IMG/VR virus record: IMGVR_UViG_3300036817_000110
Coordinates: 1-21,096 of that record
Reading direction: 5' to 3' (one strand)
From: a virus
Length of the DNA stretch: 21,096 nucleotides
Below the pieces are notes generated by a model. It was given only the letters and a program-made list of their open reading frames with translations, made no database searches and was not told the origin of the DNA. The number at the start of each line of letters is the position of its first letter. The first letter of the stretch is position 1. Shown here in pieces: positions 1 through 6,257 of the stretch. Position numbers and translations under genes: made by a program.

Positions 1-30
1 GTCAGTAGATACATGAACTGGATAAGGCAT
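1..30 (-). CDS. 5' end of a leftward gene cut by the window edge
   Basis: An ATG (complement of 28-30) opens a frame reading MPYPVHVSTD up to the left edge with no stop. It lies 21 bases beyond the stop of the 52-336 gene, in the same direction, and a GGGG run about ten bases upstream could serve as ribosome site. That run is part of the palindrome at 36-50. Ten codons are too few for identification; the call rests on operon continuity only. Confidence 0.3.
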   Translation of the reverse strand, partial: MPYPVHVSTD

Positions 31-35
31 AATCG

Positions 36-50
36 TAACCCCAGGGGTTA
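36..50. repeat. perfect 15-base palindrome between two leftward genes
   Basis: TAACCCC-A-GGGGTTA is a perfect inverted repeat with 7-base arms around a single A. It lies between the stop of the 52-336 gene and the start of the truncated gene at 30. Its GGGG arm would be the ribosome-binding region of that next gene. With one unpaired central base it cannot close as a simple RNA hairpin without losing inner pairs, so a protein operator or a shortened hairpin are both possible. Confidence 0.5.
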
Positions 51-51
51 G

Positions 52-336
52 CTAATCAGCACTTTTAATTTCAGCGTAAAAAGGTGCTAAATGCAGCTCC
101 CCTTCACACTGCGATTCCGGTACGACGATAACCCCTAAATCTTCACGCATCCAGCAATGCGGATTGCAGAAAAGCTTATGCGTTATATCGTCCATTTGTT
201 CATTCGTTTCTACCCATTGCTGCCCCAGGAGATTCCAACGGGCAATAACGGCATTACCTACGAGGTATAAATCGGCAGGCGCAAAAAAGCCATATTCCAC
301 GACGAGAATGCGCGCTCCGGTATAGACGCAGCTCAT
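52..336 (-). CDS. hypothetical phage protein, 94 aa
   Basis: I do not recognise the family. The ATG (complement of 334-336) overlaps the stop of the upstream gene in an ATGA arrangement, so translation is probably coupled. The N-terminal third is hydrophobic and beta-like (residues about 8-33), followed by NPHCWMREDLGVIVVPES; there are three Cys residues but no paired CxxC motif. It is probably a small soluble cytoplasmic protein. The reality of the gene is supported by the 4-base overlap and its fit in a continuous leftward series; its function is unknown. Confidence 0.7.
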   Translation of the reverse strand: MSCVYTGARILVVEYGFFAPADLYLVGNAVIARWNLLGQQWVETNEQMDDITHKLFCNPHCWMREDLGVIVVPESQCEGELHLAPFYAEIKSAD

Positions 337-542
337 GAGCTAGTTTCCACATAGTTATTTCCCATGTAGTAATCGGCAAAATACTTAGCCGCTATAAAGG
401 CATATTCTGCCGCCCATTCCATATCGTCTTGCGTAATGTCTTGGTTTTCACAAAACGCGCCTAACAGTATTGGGAAAGCGTCCTGTGCTGCTTGATTGAA
501 AACGGCCCTGTAACCTGCTTCCATTTCGTTTAAGTAGCGCAT
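333..542 (-). CDS. hypothetical phage protein, 69 aa
   Basis: Small acidic protein rich in Ala, Tyr and Phe, with a probable long amphipathic helix over residues 38-60 (DMEWAAEYAFIAAKYFADYY). No recognised domain. It overlaps the following gene by 4 bases (ATGA at 336-333), which suggests the two are translated together. The upstream gap (543-641) has no convincing promoter. Probably a small helical cytosolic protein; function unknown. Confidence 0.7.
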   Translation of the reverse strand: MRYLNEMEAGYRAVFNQAAQDAFPILLGAFCENQDITQDDMEWAAEYAFIAAKYFADYYMGNNYVETSS

Positions 543-641
543 GGGAGGCCCCTAGTGGTGGGCGGAAGCGGGGGGATTGGAACTATGCGCCTTCACTAGG
601 TATAGATAATGTGAATAGTCGTCCGTGAACGCCTGGGGACG

Positions 642-821
642 TTATTTAGGCTCCTTAGGCTGTTTCTCCCAAGCCTTAGCCCTAAAACCAGCCTCTCCAC
701 ACAGTACAAAAAGGTTATCCAGAAAAGGGCCTGCTTTTTCCCCTAATTCAGTGCCCTTTAAAAGGTTGACTAATTCACCCATGTTTGCGCCCATGTAAAA
801 GTTCAATTCTGCGGTATTCAT
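642..821 (-). CDS. hypothetical phage protein, 59 aa
   Basis: The open frame extends back to 947, but the upstream part overlaps the well-supported gene at 841-1089. The ATG at 821 follows an AAGGAAG ribosome site eight bases away, so this start is chosen. The product begins MNTAELNFYMGANMGELVNL and ends in a Lys-rich tail (KAWEKQPKEPK). Helical and mildly charged, with no recognised motif. Function unknown. Confidence 0.6.
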   Translation of the reverse strand: MNTAELNFYMGANMGELVNLLKGTELGEKAGPFLDNLFVLCGEAGFRAKAWEKQPKEPK

Positions 822-840
822 TTTCCGCACTTCCTTTGGG

Positions 841-1089
841 CTATACATGCAGTGCCTCTCGCTTGGGTTGAGGTAGATCGAGCATATAGAGGGTCGTGCC
901 CACGTCAGGCAGCGTGGGGCCAAAGACGCCCAATTGGCATGCGCCATTATCGCGCGATATCACTTGACAGACCGGCCGCAAGCGTTTGTCGAGGTCTTTG
1001 CGTTTCGCATTCAGCTTGCGCGCTTGGTCAAAATTCACGATGGCAGCGAATACGCATGCGACTACACCTAAAAGCTGGAATAGTGCCAT
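841..1089 (-). CDS. small protein with one N-terminal membrane helix, 82 aa
   Basis: Residues about 3-19 (LFQLLGVVACVFAAIVN) form a single hydrophobic helix with no signal-peptidase-like site. It is followed by a very basic stretch (ARKLNAKRKDLDKRLR), which by the positive-inside rule would be cytoplasmic with the N-terminus outside. The rest looks like a small beta region. Start ATG at 1089, three bases after the stop of the upstream gene. Phage arms often carry such single-helix inner-membrane proteins, including superinfection-exclusion and lysis accessories, but nothing here identifies either. Confidence 0.7.
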   Translation of the reverse strand: MALFQLLGVVACVFAAIVNFDQARKLNAKRKDLDKRLRPVCQVISRDNGACQLGVFGPTLPDVGTTLYMLDLPQPKREALHV

Positions 1090-1092
1090 CGC

Positions 1093-1422
1093 TTAATGCT
1101 CCGTTTCGCTAGTGGGCTTGTCCAGCGGAATGACCATAGCGATTTGCGCGGTTGCCTTGAGTTTCCACTCCGCGCTGGCCTTGGTCATGATGTCGGCAAT
1201 CATAGTAAACGTTCTCTGATCCCTCTCGCTTGCCTGGGAGAGCAACGCGTGCATTTGATGAATGCCGTAGCGGAAGCCCCATTGAAACGCGGTCTGTTCG
1301 TCCTTGGTCAAGTGACCATGCTTACCAAAGGTCACATTCTCGGCCAATGTCTTGGCTATGGCGTCGAGGAAACCGCCTGCATTTTCATCTGAGTTATAGG
1401 CAACATGAACGTCATCAATCAT
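1093..1422 (-). CDS. hypothetical phage protein, 109 aa
   Basis: The frame is open to 1473, but the ATG at 1422 has a GGGAG ribosome site about eight bases upstream and starts the plausible sequence MIDDVHVAYNSDENAGGFLD; the extra 17 residues are low quality. The middle (residues 30-85) is predicted helical and ends in ADIMTKASAEWKLKATAQIA. No family recognised. Three bases separate its stop from the next gene, consistent with one transcript. Confidence 0.65.
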   Translation of the reverse strand: MIDDVHVAYNSDENAGGFLDAIAKTLAENVTFGKHGHLTKDEQTAFQWGFRYGIHQMHALLSQASERDQRTFTMIADIMTKASAEWKLKATAQIAMVIPLDKPTSETEH

Positions 1423-1499
1423 GAGGGCGGCTCCCGAGATAGGTAAGGCCGCATAGAGCGGCCTTACGAGCATACAACGTGGATGGAAGGCTAAAGCTG

Positions 1500-2117
1500 T
1501 CAGCTCTTGCGGCGGCTGCCCTGGGCACGGCTCTTGGGGCTGGCACTCATGGCCGCGTGGTGGCCTGTGTCAGGCTCCTGCACCGCGTCAGGGCCACTGT
1601 GAGCCGCTACCGTGCCATAGCCGGGTTCGGGTTCATCCTCGCCCGCATCGTTGGCAGCAGCGGCGGGCACGTCTTGCAGGAGCTGTGTCAGGAAGGCCGC
1701 ACGCTGAGCGGAAGCGTCGCGCTCGCGCTCGATGGCATCGGCTAGGAGGCTGGGGTCGTTAGCCAATTCTGCCGCGACTTGTCCGTATTCGCGGTAGCCG
1801 GTCTTCTGTGATTTGGGCAGCTTGCCGCCACCCTCTAGGCCGGTGTGATAGAGCTGTCTGCCGGCGAGGTCATAGGCCACCACGACGAAGCCCTGTTGCG
1901 TGGGGTCTTCCTTGTTCAGAACGCGTAGCAGAATCACAAGGGCCAAACCACGCACGCATTGCGCGGCGATGATCTTGGCACGTTTCTCGCGTAGCGAGAT
2001 GGCATCATACTTGCCGTTACGCGATGCCATTTCCTGCTGGACGTATTCTGTTGGGGACAGGCCAGATTCCTTATGGAAGGTCTGAAGGTTGGCAGCCTTC
2101 ACGAGGTCGCTATTCAT
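1500..2117 (-). CDS. hypothetical phage protein with disordered basic tail, 205 aa
   Basis: The longest leftward gene. Residues 1-60 look helical. Residues 60-100 read as a beta hairpin region (GFVVVAYDLAGRQLYHTGLE). Residues 115-150 are a charged helix (ADAIERERDASAQRAAFL), and from about 150 the chain is Ala/Asp/Glu/Pro-rich and ends in basic KSRAQGSRRKS. Start ATG at 2117 follows an AGGGGAA ribosome site. This segment is more GC-rich than its neighbours, which also opens long spurious frames on the other strand. Function unknown; the basic tail hints at nucleic-acid or membrane contact only by inference. Confidence 0.7.
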   Translation of the reverse strand: MNSDLVKAANLQTFHKESGLSPTEYVQQEMASRNGKYDAISLREKRAKIIAAQCVRGLALVILLRVLNKEDPTQQGFVVVAYDLAGRQLYHTGLEGGGKLPKSQKTGYREYGQVAAELANDPSLLADAIERERDASAQRAAFLTQLLQDVPAAAANDAGEDEPEPGYGTVAAHSGPDAVQEPDTGHHAAMSASPKSRAQGSRRKS

Positions 2118-2179
2118 GTTGGGGGTTCCCCTCTGCGTGGGTTTGTGGTAAGCGCGTCTGCCTACCTGTGCCCGCGAAC

Positions 2180-2764
2180 CTATACCGAATGGCTAGTAGA
2201 TGCAATACGATTTTTGCGTCGCATTTCAGCGATGCGCTGAAGATTTGATTCTAAGCCTAAATGTTCTATCGCTATTTGGACGTCTGAATAATATTGATGG
2301 AGTGCCTTGTCATGCCTGCCGTTCAGCGAGTGCTGTCGATCCCATACTTGCCGCACCTTATCTAGGGTGCTCGCGGTCAGTTGGCCGTCTACTTGTTCAG
2401 GCAAGCAATCAGCTAGGGCTTGAATGTCCTTGAACCAGTGGTCGATGGGTAGCTGTTCAGGCTCAAGCAGGTTCATGCCCAAAGGCGCGAGCGTCGATTG
2501 CAGGTAACGTGCCCCGCCGCGTAGCCAAGGAGCCAAGGCCACGCCCAGCGGTCCACTGGCATCCGAGAAACGGTCGAACGGTCGCCATGCTGTGCCGCCT
2601 ATCGTTTCCAGCTCTTTGTAGCGTGCCATGTAAGCGGTTAGCTGCCTGAACGCCTGCGTCTCGCGTGGGTAGTTGTAGCCTGGGGGAAACGCTGTGACGT
2701 AAGGCGCAACGCGGTAGCCGTTACATATGATCAGAGCAGCGGTTTGCTGAATGGGTTTAGACAT
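2180..2764 (-). CDS. hypothetical phage protein, 194 aa
   Basis: The frame continues to 2893, but that extension overlaps the membrane-protein gene at 2844-3077 and reads as His/Cys-rich noise; the ATG at 2764 (MSKPIQQTAALIICNGYRVA) is preferred although its ribosome site is weak. The protein has many aromatic and Pro residues in the first half and a helical, charged C-terminal half (DKVRQVWDRQHSLNGRHDK... and NLQRIAEMRRKNRIAS). No catalytic signature or family recognised. Confidence 0.65.
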   Translation of the reverse strand: MSKPIQQTAALIICNGYRVAPYVTAFPPGYNYPRETQAFRQLTAYMARYKELETIGGTAWRPFDRFSDASGPLGVALAPWLRGGARYLQSTLAPLGMNLLEPEQLPIDHWFKDIQALADCLPEQVDGQLTASTLDKVRQVWDRQHSLNGRHDKALHQYYSDVQIAIEHLGLESNLQRIAEMRRKNRIASTSHSV

Positions 2765-2843
2765 AGGAGGGCCTAATGGTGGCGATTTTTGGGGTGGCGT
2801 GGCGTGAAAAGCGAGACAATGAAAATGATGAAAAGGGCAATGT

Positions 2844-3077
2844 TCATAGCATCCAAAGTATGAAAAGGATAAGGGCAATAATCCAATGTCCAAACGCGAA
2901 CAGTAAAAAGATGATGGCTAGGCCGATGAGCTTACCGATGAACTGGAAAAAGCCATCGATGGCATTCGTGAAACCGCGTGGCGAAAACGTCATACCGCGC
3001 ATAAGGAGAGCGGCAAACGCCACTAGGCCAAAGACGAAAAGGGCAATGGCAAAAGGGCTATGGTGCATGGGGTTCAT
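2844..3077 (-). CDS. small two-helix membrane protein, 77 aa
   Basis: Two clear hydrophobic segments are present: residues 9-27 and a long one at 48-76, joined by a loop with Arg27 and Arg34. No cleavage site follows the first segment, so it is probably an inner-membrane hairpin protein. Its start overlaps the stop of the upstream 97-aa gene in an ATGA junction (3077-3074). Size and topology would fit a holin, but no endolysin or spanin neighbours are visible, so that identity is only a possibility alongside an exclusion or host-modifying membrane protein. Confidence 0.7.
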   Translation of the reverse strand: MNPMHHSPFAIALFVFGLVAFAALLMRGMTFSPRGFTNAIDGFFQFIGKLIGLAIIFLLFAFGHWIIALILFILWML

Positions 3078-3367
3078 AGGTAAGGCTCAGAAGGATCAAA
3101 AACGGTAGGATGAAAATGGTAGGCATGGCGTGCGGCCATTGCCTGGGCGATATCCTGCAATCCTTTGGGCAAATCATCCAAGGCAATCAGGGGGCCGAAA
3201 TCTGGTTCACCTTCAAGCAGCCACCAACGGGGCGCTAAGCGCGGCAAACCTAGATAGTAAAGGGGTGGTAGCGGTTCATCGTCGCGCGTGGCGTGGCGTA
3301 GCACGCAGGAGAGAACGCGGCCATCGGGTAAGGTGAAGCTCGTGCGCGTACAAAGATGAGAACGCAT
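3074..3367 (-). CDS. hypothetical phage protein, 97 aa
   Basis: Begins MRSHLCTRTSFTLPDGRVLS. Rich in Pro, Leu and Trp in the middle (PPLYYLGLPRLAPRWWLLEG) with a helical region near residues 68-84. No family recognised. The start has little Shine-Dalgarno support, but the stop is fused to the start of the membrane-protein gene by a 4-base overlap, and the frame fills the space exactly. Function unknown. Confidence 0.6.
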   Translation of the reverse strand: MRSHLCTRTSFTLPDGRVLSCVLRHATRDDEPLPPLYYLGLPRLAPRWWLLEGEPDFGPLIALDDLPKGLQDIAQAMAARHAYHFHPTVFDPSEPYL

Positions 3368-3410
3368 CCTTGCGTTATAGATCGATCCTTGCTAACAGAG
3401 GGTGAGGCAA

Positions 3411-3785
3411 TTATTCCTTATCCTCCATGATGACTTTGGAGGCGATTTGCGCCTCAACCACGCGTCGTTCAGGACTGTAGTGGCGTGGCGAGTTCTTGGA
3501 GCCAAAATCGATGCCTTTGTATTCATGCCCGGTCAACCTGCCTTTGGCAATACGCGCATGGCATACCCAAAGCGGGTAAGGCTTGCCGTCTGCCGTTTGT
3601 CCGGTGGCGGTATCTTTTGACCATTCAAAGGTCACTCCTAATTTACGGCAACATGCCTCCATGTAAGCTGCCGCTTTAGCAAAATTGATAACGTTTTCTT
3701 TTTGGGCATCGTTCATTGTGGCTTTGTCGGGGTCATCTTTGGCGTATTCATCATAAAAAAACTGTTCATCGAGGCTCAATTTCAT
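3411..3785 (-). CDS. hypothetical phage protein, paralogue of the 4025-4381 product
   Basis: This 124-aa protein shares its architecture with the product of the 4025-4381 gene. Common elements are a helical Cys/Ala/Glu-rich segment (residues 35-48), V[TS]F[DE]W (51-55), a W-x-C strand (73-75), [IV]DFG (92-95) and the closing signature SPxRRVVEAxIA (104-115). A one-gene spacer separates the two copies, so an old local duplication is likely. The C-terminal motif is the most conserved part and probably holds the functional or partner-binding surface. No biochemical role can be assigned from sequence. Confidence 0.75.
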   Translation of the reverse strand: MKLSLDEQFFYDEYAKDDPDKATMNDAQKENVINFAKAAAYMEACCRKLGVTFEWSKDTATGQTADGKPYPLWVCHARIAKGRLTGHEYKGIDFGSKNSPRHYSPERRVVEAQIASKVIMEDKE

Positions 3786-3803
3786 GGTCTTTCCTGGGGT
3801 GGG

Positions 3804-4028
3804 TTAGTGGTAGTTGAAAACGCGGCCACCAAAGCCCAGCACATGGGCGATGATGGTGGTGGCGGGAAGGTCTGATACATCGTCGCTGTTCTTGCGCTTG
3901 TAGGTGTACGAATGCACGCCATGCAGGTCATACAATTTGATGAGGCGCGCAGATATCTGAATGCGCGAAACGTTTTCAATCATGGCTTGCCCCATCGGCA
4001 ACACGATAACCGTGGCATGCGTGCTCAT
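3804..4028 (-). CDS. hypothetical phage protein, 74 aa
   Basis: Begins MSTHATVIVLPMGQAMIENV and ends HVLGFGGRVFNYH. Alternating hydrophobic strands (ATVIVLP, SRIQISARLIKLYDL) suggest a small beta or beta-barrel-like fold. It lies between two paralogous genes and starts inside the stop of the 4025-4381 gene (ATGA, 4028-4025), so it is translationally coupled to it. A different open frame over the same bases (3782-3979) has poor composition and is taken as a shadow. Function unknown. Confidence 0.7.
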   Translation of the reverse strand: MSTHATVIVLPMGQAMIENVSRIQISARLIKLYDLHGVHSYTYKRKNSDDVSDLPATTIIAHVLGFGGRVFNYH

Positions 4029-4381
4029 GGCATGGCCTCTAGGGCGATTTCAGCCTCCACGACGCGGCGATAGGGTGACGCGTGGGGGTTACCCTGGGGG
4101 CCGAAGTCCACGGCTCCTAGCGAGCCAATGACGGTGCCCTGCGCGTCATACGCGACGCAGGCCCAAACGGCGTGTGGTTCGTTTTCGTTGTCCCATTCGC
4201 TGGAATCGATGCCGCGCTCGATATCCCAATCAAATGAGACATCATTTTGCAGTGCCCAAAGCTCAGCGCCCGCTAGAGCAGTGGCACAGCGAAGTTGCCC
4301 CTGTTCGCGCGTTTCGTTGAGGCTATGACTGTAGCCTGCGTGGGCGATGAAAAAGGCGATGGATTGCGGGTTGATATTCAT
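4025..4381 (-). CDS. hypothetical phage protein, paralogue of the 3411-3785 product
   Basis: This 118-aa product ends in the same signature as its neighbour: VSFDW (48-52), VWAC (72-75), VDFG (91-94) and SPYRRVVEAEIA (102-113). The frame could start at a TTG (4396), but the ATG at 4381 sits in an ATGA overlap with the stop of the 4378-4590 gene and is chosen. Compared with the 3411 copy, the segment before the W-x-C strand is more acidic (IDSSEWDNENE), so the copies have diverged and may bind different partners. Function unknown. Confidence 0.75.
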   Translation of the reverse strand: MNINPQSIAFFIAHAGYSHSLNETREQGQLRCATALAGAELWALQNDVSFDWDIERGIDSSEWDNENEPHAVWACVAYDAQGTVIGSLGAVDFGPQGNPHASPYRRVVEAEIALEAMP

Positions 4382-4590
4382 GCGGTTTTCGTCCAAATAG
4401 TCTGCTGAAATGTGCCAGTGCCGATAGCGAAGCTATCCACGACGACCAAAGCGTAGCCATCTGCAATGGCCTGGGCTTTGGCAATCGCCGCGTCTCGGTT
4501 CTCCCACACGGACTCACGACCTTTTAGCAGTGTCCAGCGTGAGGCTTCGCCGGTATCGGAAACCCATATTTCATAGCGAAAGTTCTTCAT
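4378..4590 (-). CDS. hypothetical phage protein, 70 aa
   Basis: Begins MKNFRYEIWVSDTGEASRWT. The pattern is strand (YEIWVSD), strand (WTLLKG), helix (ENRDAAIAKAQAIADG), strand (YALVVVDSFAI), then TFQQTIWTKTA. It could be a compact alpha/beta fold with a hydrophobic core. No metal or catalytic motif is seen. Overlaps the next gene by 4 bases and follows the 4594-4947 gene by three, so it is embedded in the operon. Function unknown. Confidence 0.7.
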   Translation of the reverse strand: MKNFRYEIWVSDTGEASRWTLLKGRESVWENRDAAIAKAQAIADGYALVVVDSFAIGTGTFQQTIWTKTA

Positions 4591-4593
4591 GGT

Positions 4594-4947
4594 TTAAACC
4601 TCAATTCCCGCGCGGTCGCACACCTTGCGCGCGGCTAATTCAAAGCCTGCCCACGCGAGCCAGTCACAATTCCAGTTCATGCCGTTATGTGGTAGCAGCG
4701 GTTCGCCCACTTCGTCCGCATACTCGTCTAGGGCTTCCATGATTTCGACCAAATGCAGCTTGGCAAATGCGATGCAGTCAACGTGATAGATGAGGTCCGA
4801 AACGATGCCGGAAATGCAGCCATGTTGAAACAGCTCAGCGGCGGGGCCTTCGGCGCCGTTTTCGTAATCCGCCCCGCGTTCATTGAGCCATTCAAGCGCG
4901 GCGAGTTCTAGCGGGTTGGTGGCATGCGATGCGGCGATGATTTTCAT
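4594..4947 (-). CDS. hypothetical phage protein with HGCISGIVSDLIYHVD signature
   Basis: This 117-aa acidic protein has ordered helices throughout. Residues 42-57 (HGCISGIVSDLIYHVD) and the following helix (AKLHLVEIMEALDEYADEVGE) resemble a widespread small phage/plasmid family with a conserved G-C-x-S-G-x-V-x-D-L-I-Y segment; I recall it as a domain of unknown function but cannot verify the name. NWNCDWLAWAGFELAARKV closes the protein. Start ATG at 4947. No catalytic assignment is available for that family. Confidence 0.75.
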   Translation of the reverse strand: MKIIAASHATNPLELAALEWLNERGADYENGAEGPAAELFQHGCISGIVSDLIYHVDCIAFAKLHLVEIMEALDEYADEVGEPLLPHNGMNWNCDWLAWAGFELAARKVCDRAGIEV

Positions 4948-4957
4948 GGGTTAACTC

Positions 4958-5260
4958 TTAGCTGTAATAGGTGGCGATGATGACGGTATCAAAGGATGCA
5001 AACTTGATGAGTGTGCCGCTGAAATAGGTGTCGGACTGGTAGCCATGCCATGCCTGCATTTGATCCTGCGGATCGATGGGGTTTGCTTGCTTTGGCACAG
5101 GCATAAACTCGTTGGTGTCGTAATACTGTCCCTTGTACTTGACCAAACGCATGGAATAGGTGTCATCGCCTGTGATGTAGTCAAAGTCCGCACGGAAGCG
5201 TTCAGGAATATCGATTAGTCCAACTAGCTCGCGCGGCTGATTGTTGGTCTTAATTTTCAT
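4958..5260 (-). CDS. hypothetical phage protein with two related aromatic modules
   Basis: This 100-aa protein contains two similar segments: residues 26-50 (DFDYITGDDTYSMRLVKYKG then QYYDTNEF) and 71-95 (WHGYQSDTYFSGTLIKF then ASFDTVIIA). Both read aromatic-x2-D-T-Y-x4-L-[VI]-K-[YF], so an internal repeat of a small beta unit is likely. The neighbouring 5257-5607 product carries a third copy (YLNAGDFYASTLVRWRGHYR). The start overlaps that gene's stop (ATGA, 5260-5257). No enzyme motif is seen; a beta-sheet binding domain is the most that can be inferred. Confidence 0.75.
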   Translation of the reverse strand: MKIKTNNQPRELVGLIDIPERFRADFDYITGDDTYSMRLVKYKGQYYDTNEFMPVPKQANPIDPQDQMQAWHGYQSDTYFSGTLIKFASFDTVIIATYYS

Positions 5261-5607
5261 GGGTTGCTCCGATCAAAGCGTTCAATGATGTCAGCGGGAC
5301 AAGTGACGCGGTAATGACCACGCCAGCGGACCAAGGTGGAAGCGTAAAAGTCGCCAGCGTTTAGATAGTCCAAATATTCATCATTCACTTCGGCGGATTC
5401 ATAGCCGAAGGTTGAGCCGGGCAAGGAGGCTAGAATGGTCATGCGCAAATCGTACGTTTGCGGCGGGTTGAAACATTCGCGCATACGTCGTGCGCCTACA
5501 GGATGCGCGATCAGCTCAGCGCGCGACATTTGAAGGATGCGTTTTGCTTCGTGTGGATTGTCGAATAGCGGTGCTAACGTTTTGACGCTTGGCGTACGTG
5601 CTTTCAT
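5257..5607 (-). CDS. hypothetical phage protein related in part to the 4958 product
   Basis: This 116-aa protein is basic and helical in the first 60 residues (HEAKRILQMSRAELIAHPVG), followed by a beta-like segment (residues 78-100, YLDYLNAGDFYASTLVRWRG) that matches the repeated module of the next gene. The two genes overlap by 4 bases, suggesting coupled synthesis and perhaps a shared complex. Start ATG at 5607, with GGATCACC upstream; an intergenic hairpin lies about 35 bases further upstream. Function unknown. Confidence 0.7.
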   Translation of the reverse strand: MKARTPSVKTLAPLFDNPHEAKRILQMSRAELIAHPVGARRMRECFNPPQTYDLRMTILASLPGSTFGYESAEVNDEYLDYLNAGDFYASTLVRWRGHYRVTCPADIIERFDRSNP

Positions 5608-5641
5608 GTGGTGATCCTATGTAGTGCTCAGTAAGTCCGGT

Positions 5642-5665
5642 AATGCGCCTGGGTTGAGGCGCATT
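5642..5665. other. perfect 9-bp hairpin between two leftward genes
   Basis: AATGCGCCT (5642-5650), loop GGGTTG, AGGCGCATT (5657-5665). No U-run follows in the leftward direction, so it is a poor intrinsic terminator. It more likely stabilises or punctuates the leftward message between the 5673-5882 and 5257-5607 genes, or is a protein-binding palindrome. Confidence 0.6.
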
Positions 5666-5672
5666 GCCTGAT

Positions 5673-5882
5673 TCACTTGTTGCCCGTAATGACTGCGGTT
5701 CCTTCCACCATGTCTTTCGCCGCTTCCACGCTTTCCGCAAACCCGTAGACCGCGCCACACTGCCAAAGGTAACCCTTGTCGCCGCTGGGCTTGATGCGTA
5801 CAAGCCCATCCTTGACGCCAAATTTCACGATGTAATCGGGGTTGGTTTGGTGCGCGAACCAGTTGCTATGTTTTGTGGTCAT
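5673..5882 (-). CDS. hypothetical phage protein, 69 aa
   Basis: The frame extends to 5930, but the ATG at 5882 (MTTKHSNWFAHQTNPDYI) is preferred because it clears the small 5893-6012 gene. The product has a likely beta hairpin (YIVKFGVKDGLVRIKPSG, LWQCGAVYGF) followed by a helix (SVEAAKDMVEG), a small alpha/beta pattern. No metal ligands or catalytic residues are evident. Followed leftward by the 5642-5665 hairpin. Function unknown. Confidence 0.65.
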   Translation of the reverse strand: MTTKHSNWFAHQTNPDYIVKFGVKDGLVRIKPSGDKGYLWQCGAVYGFAESVEAAKDMVEGTAVITGNK

Positions 5883-5892
5883 GTTTGGGTGC

Positions 5893-6012
5893 TCAGTGGA
5901 CTGGCTTGATGTAGCGCGTGTGGATGGCAAGCGCGCGGCATTTGTAAAAGGCTTCGGAGTAGGTCAGACAGTACAAGGTATTGCGGAGTGACTTATGGTC
6001 GATTTTATACAT
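5893..6012 (-). CDS. very small hypothetical gene, 39 aa
   Basis: A short open frame starts ATG at 6012 and ends TGA at 5893-5895, reading MYKIDHKSLRNTLYCLTYSE and on to RYIKPVH. It fills the otherwise empty space between the 6018-6254 and 5673-5882 genes, leaving five and ten bases on either side, the same spacing as the rest of the operon. A TGGTGA stretch just upstream may act as ribosome site. The product is basic and aromatic, probably one or two helices. A competing ATG five bases upstream gives only 17 codons. Reality is inferred from position and composition. Confidence 0.55.
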   Translation of the reverse strand: MYKIDHKSLRNTLYCLTYSEAFYKCRALAIHTRYIKPVH

Positions 6013-6017
6013 GTCAT

Positions 6018-6254
6018 TCACCAGTCAAATGCGGTGCAAACGATGGCGCAACGTGACACCTTGCAATCATGGTTTCTGATTTCAGCTAAGCGTTCTTGTA
6101 GTTGCTCAGCTTTCGTGATGTAGCGGCCTGCCTTATAGCTCCATTGCGAACCCCAACCGCGTACGGGTTCAGCACCGGCCAGAAGTTCAGCGCAACGTGG
6201 GCAACCGTCCACCTTGCGACCAAAGACCACGGCGTGAGTGTGTTTTGTTGCCAT
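6018..6254 (-). CDS. small Cys/His-rich (putative zinc-binding) phage protein, 78 aa
   Basis: Residues 7-30 carry a distinctive segment with VFGRKVDGCPRCAELLAGAE, including a CPRC knuckle (Cys18, Cys21). The C-terminal part has NHDCKVSRC (His62, Cys64, Cys69) and Cys73. Together these could form one zinc site bringing the two ends together. The GCPRCxELxAGAxP pattern occurs in small proteins of many unrelated phages, always without known function. DNA, RNA or protein binding is possible. Start ATG at 6254, three bases after the upstream stop. Confidence 0.8.
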   Translation of the reverse strand: MATKHTHAVVFGRKVDGCPRCAELLAGAEPVRGWGSQWSYKAGRYITKAEQLQERLAEIRNHDCKVSRCAIVCTAFDW

Positions 6255-6257
6255 GAT

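Noticed and set aside
1479-1745. 88-aa plus-strand frame opposite the 1500-2117 gene
   Set aside because: Arises from GC-rich codon bias of the real minus-strand gene; no ribosome site or neighbours on that strand.
5516-5821. 101-aa minus-strand frame
   Set aside because: Overlaps two better genes in another frame and contains the intergenic hairpin; Ser/Arg/Thr-rich noise.
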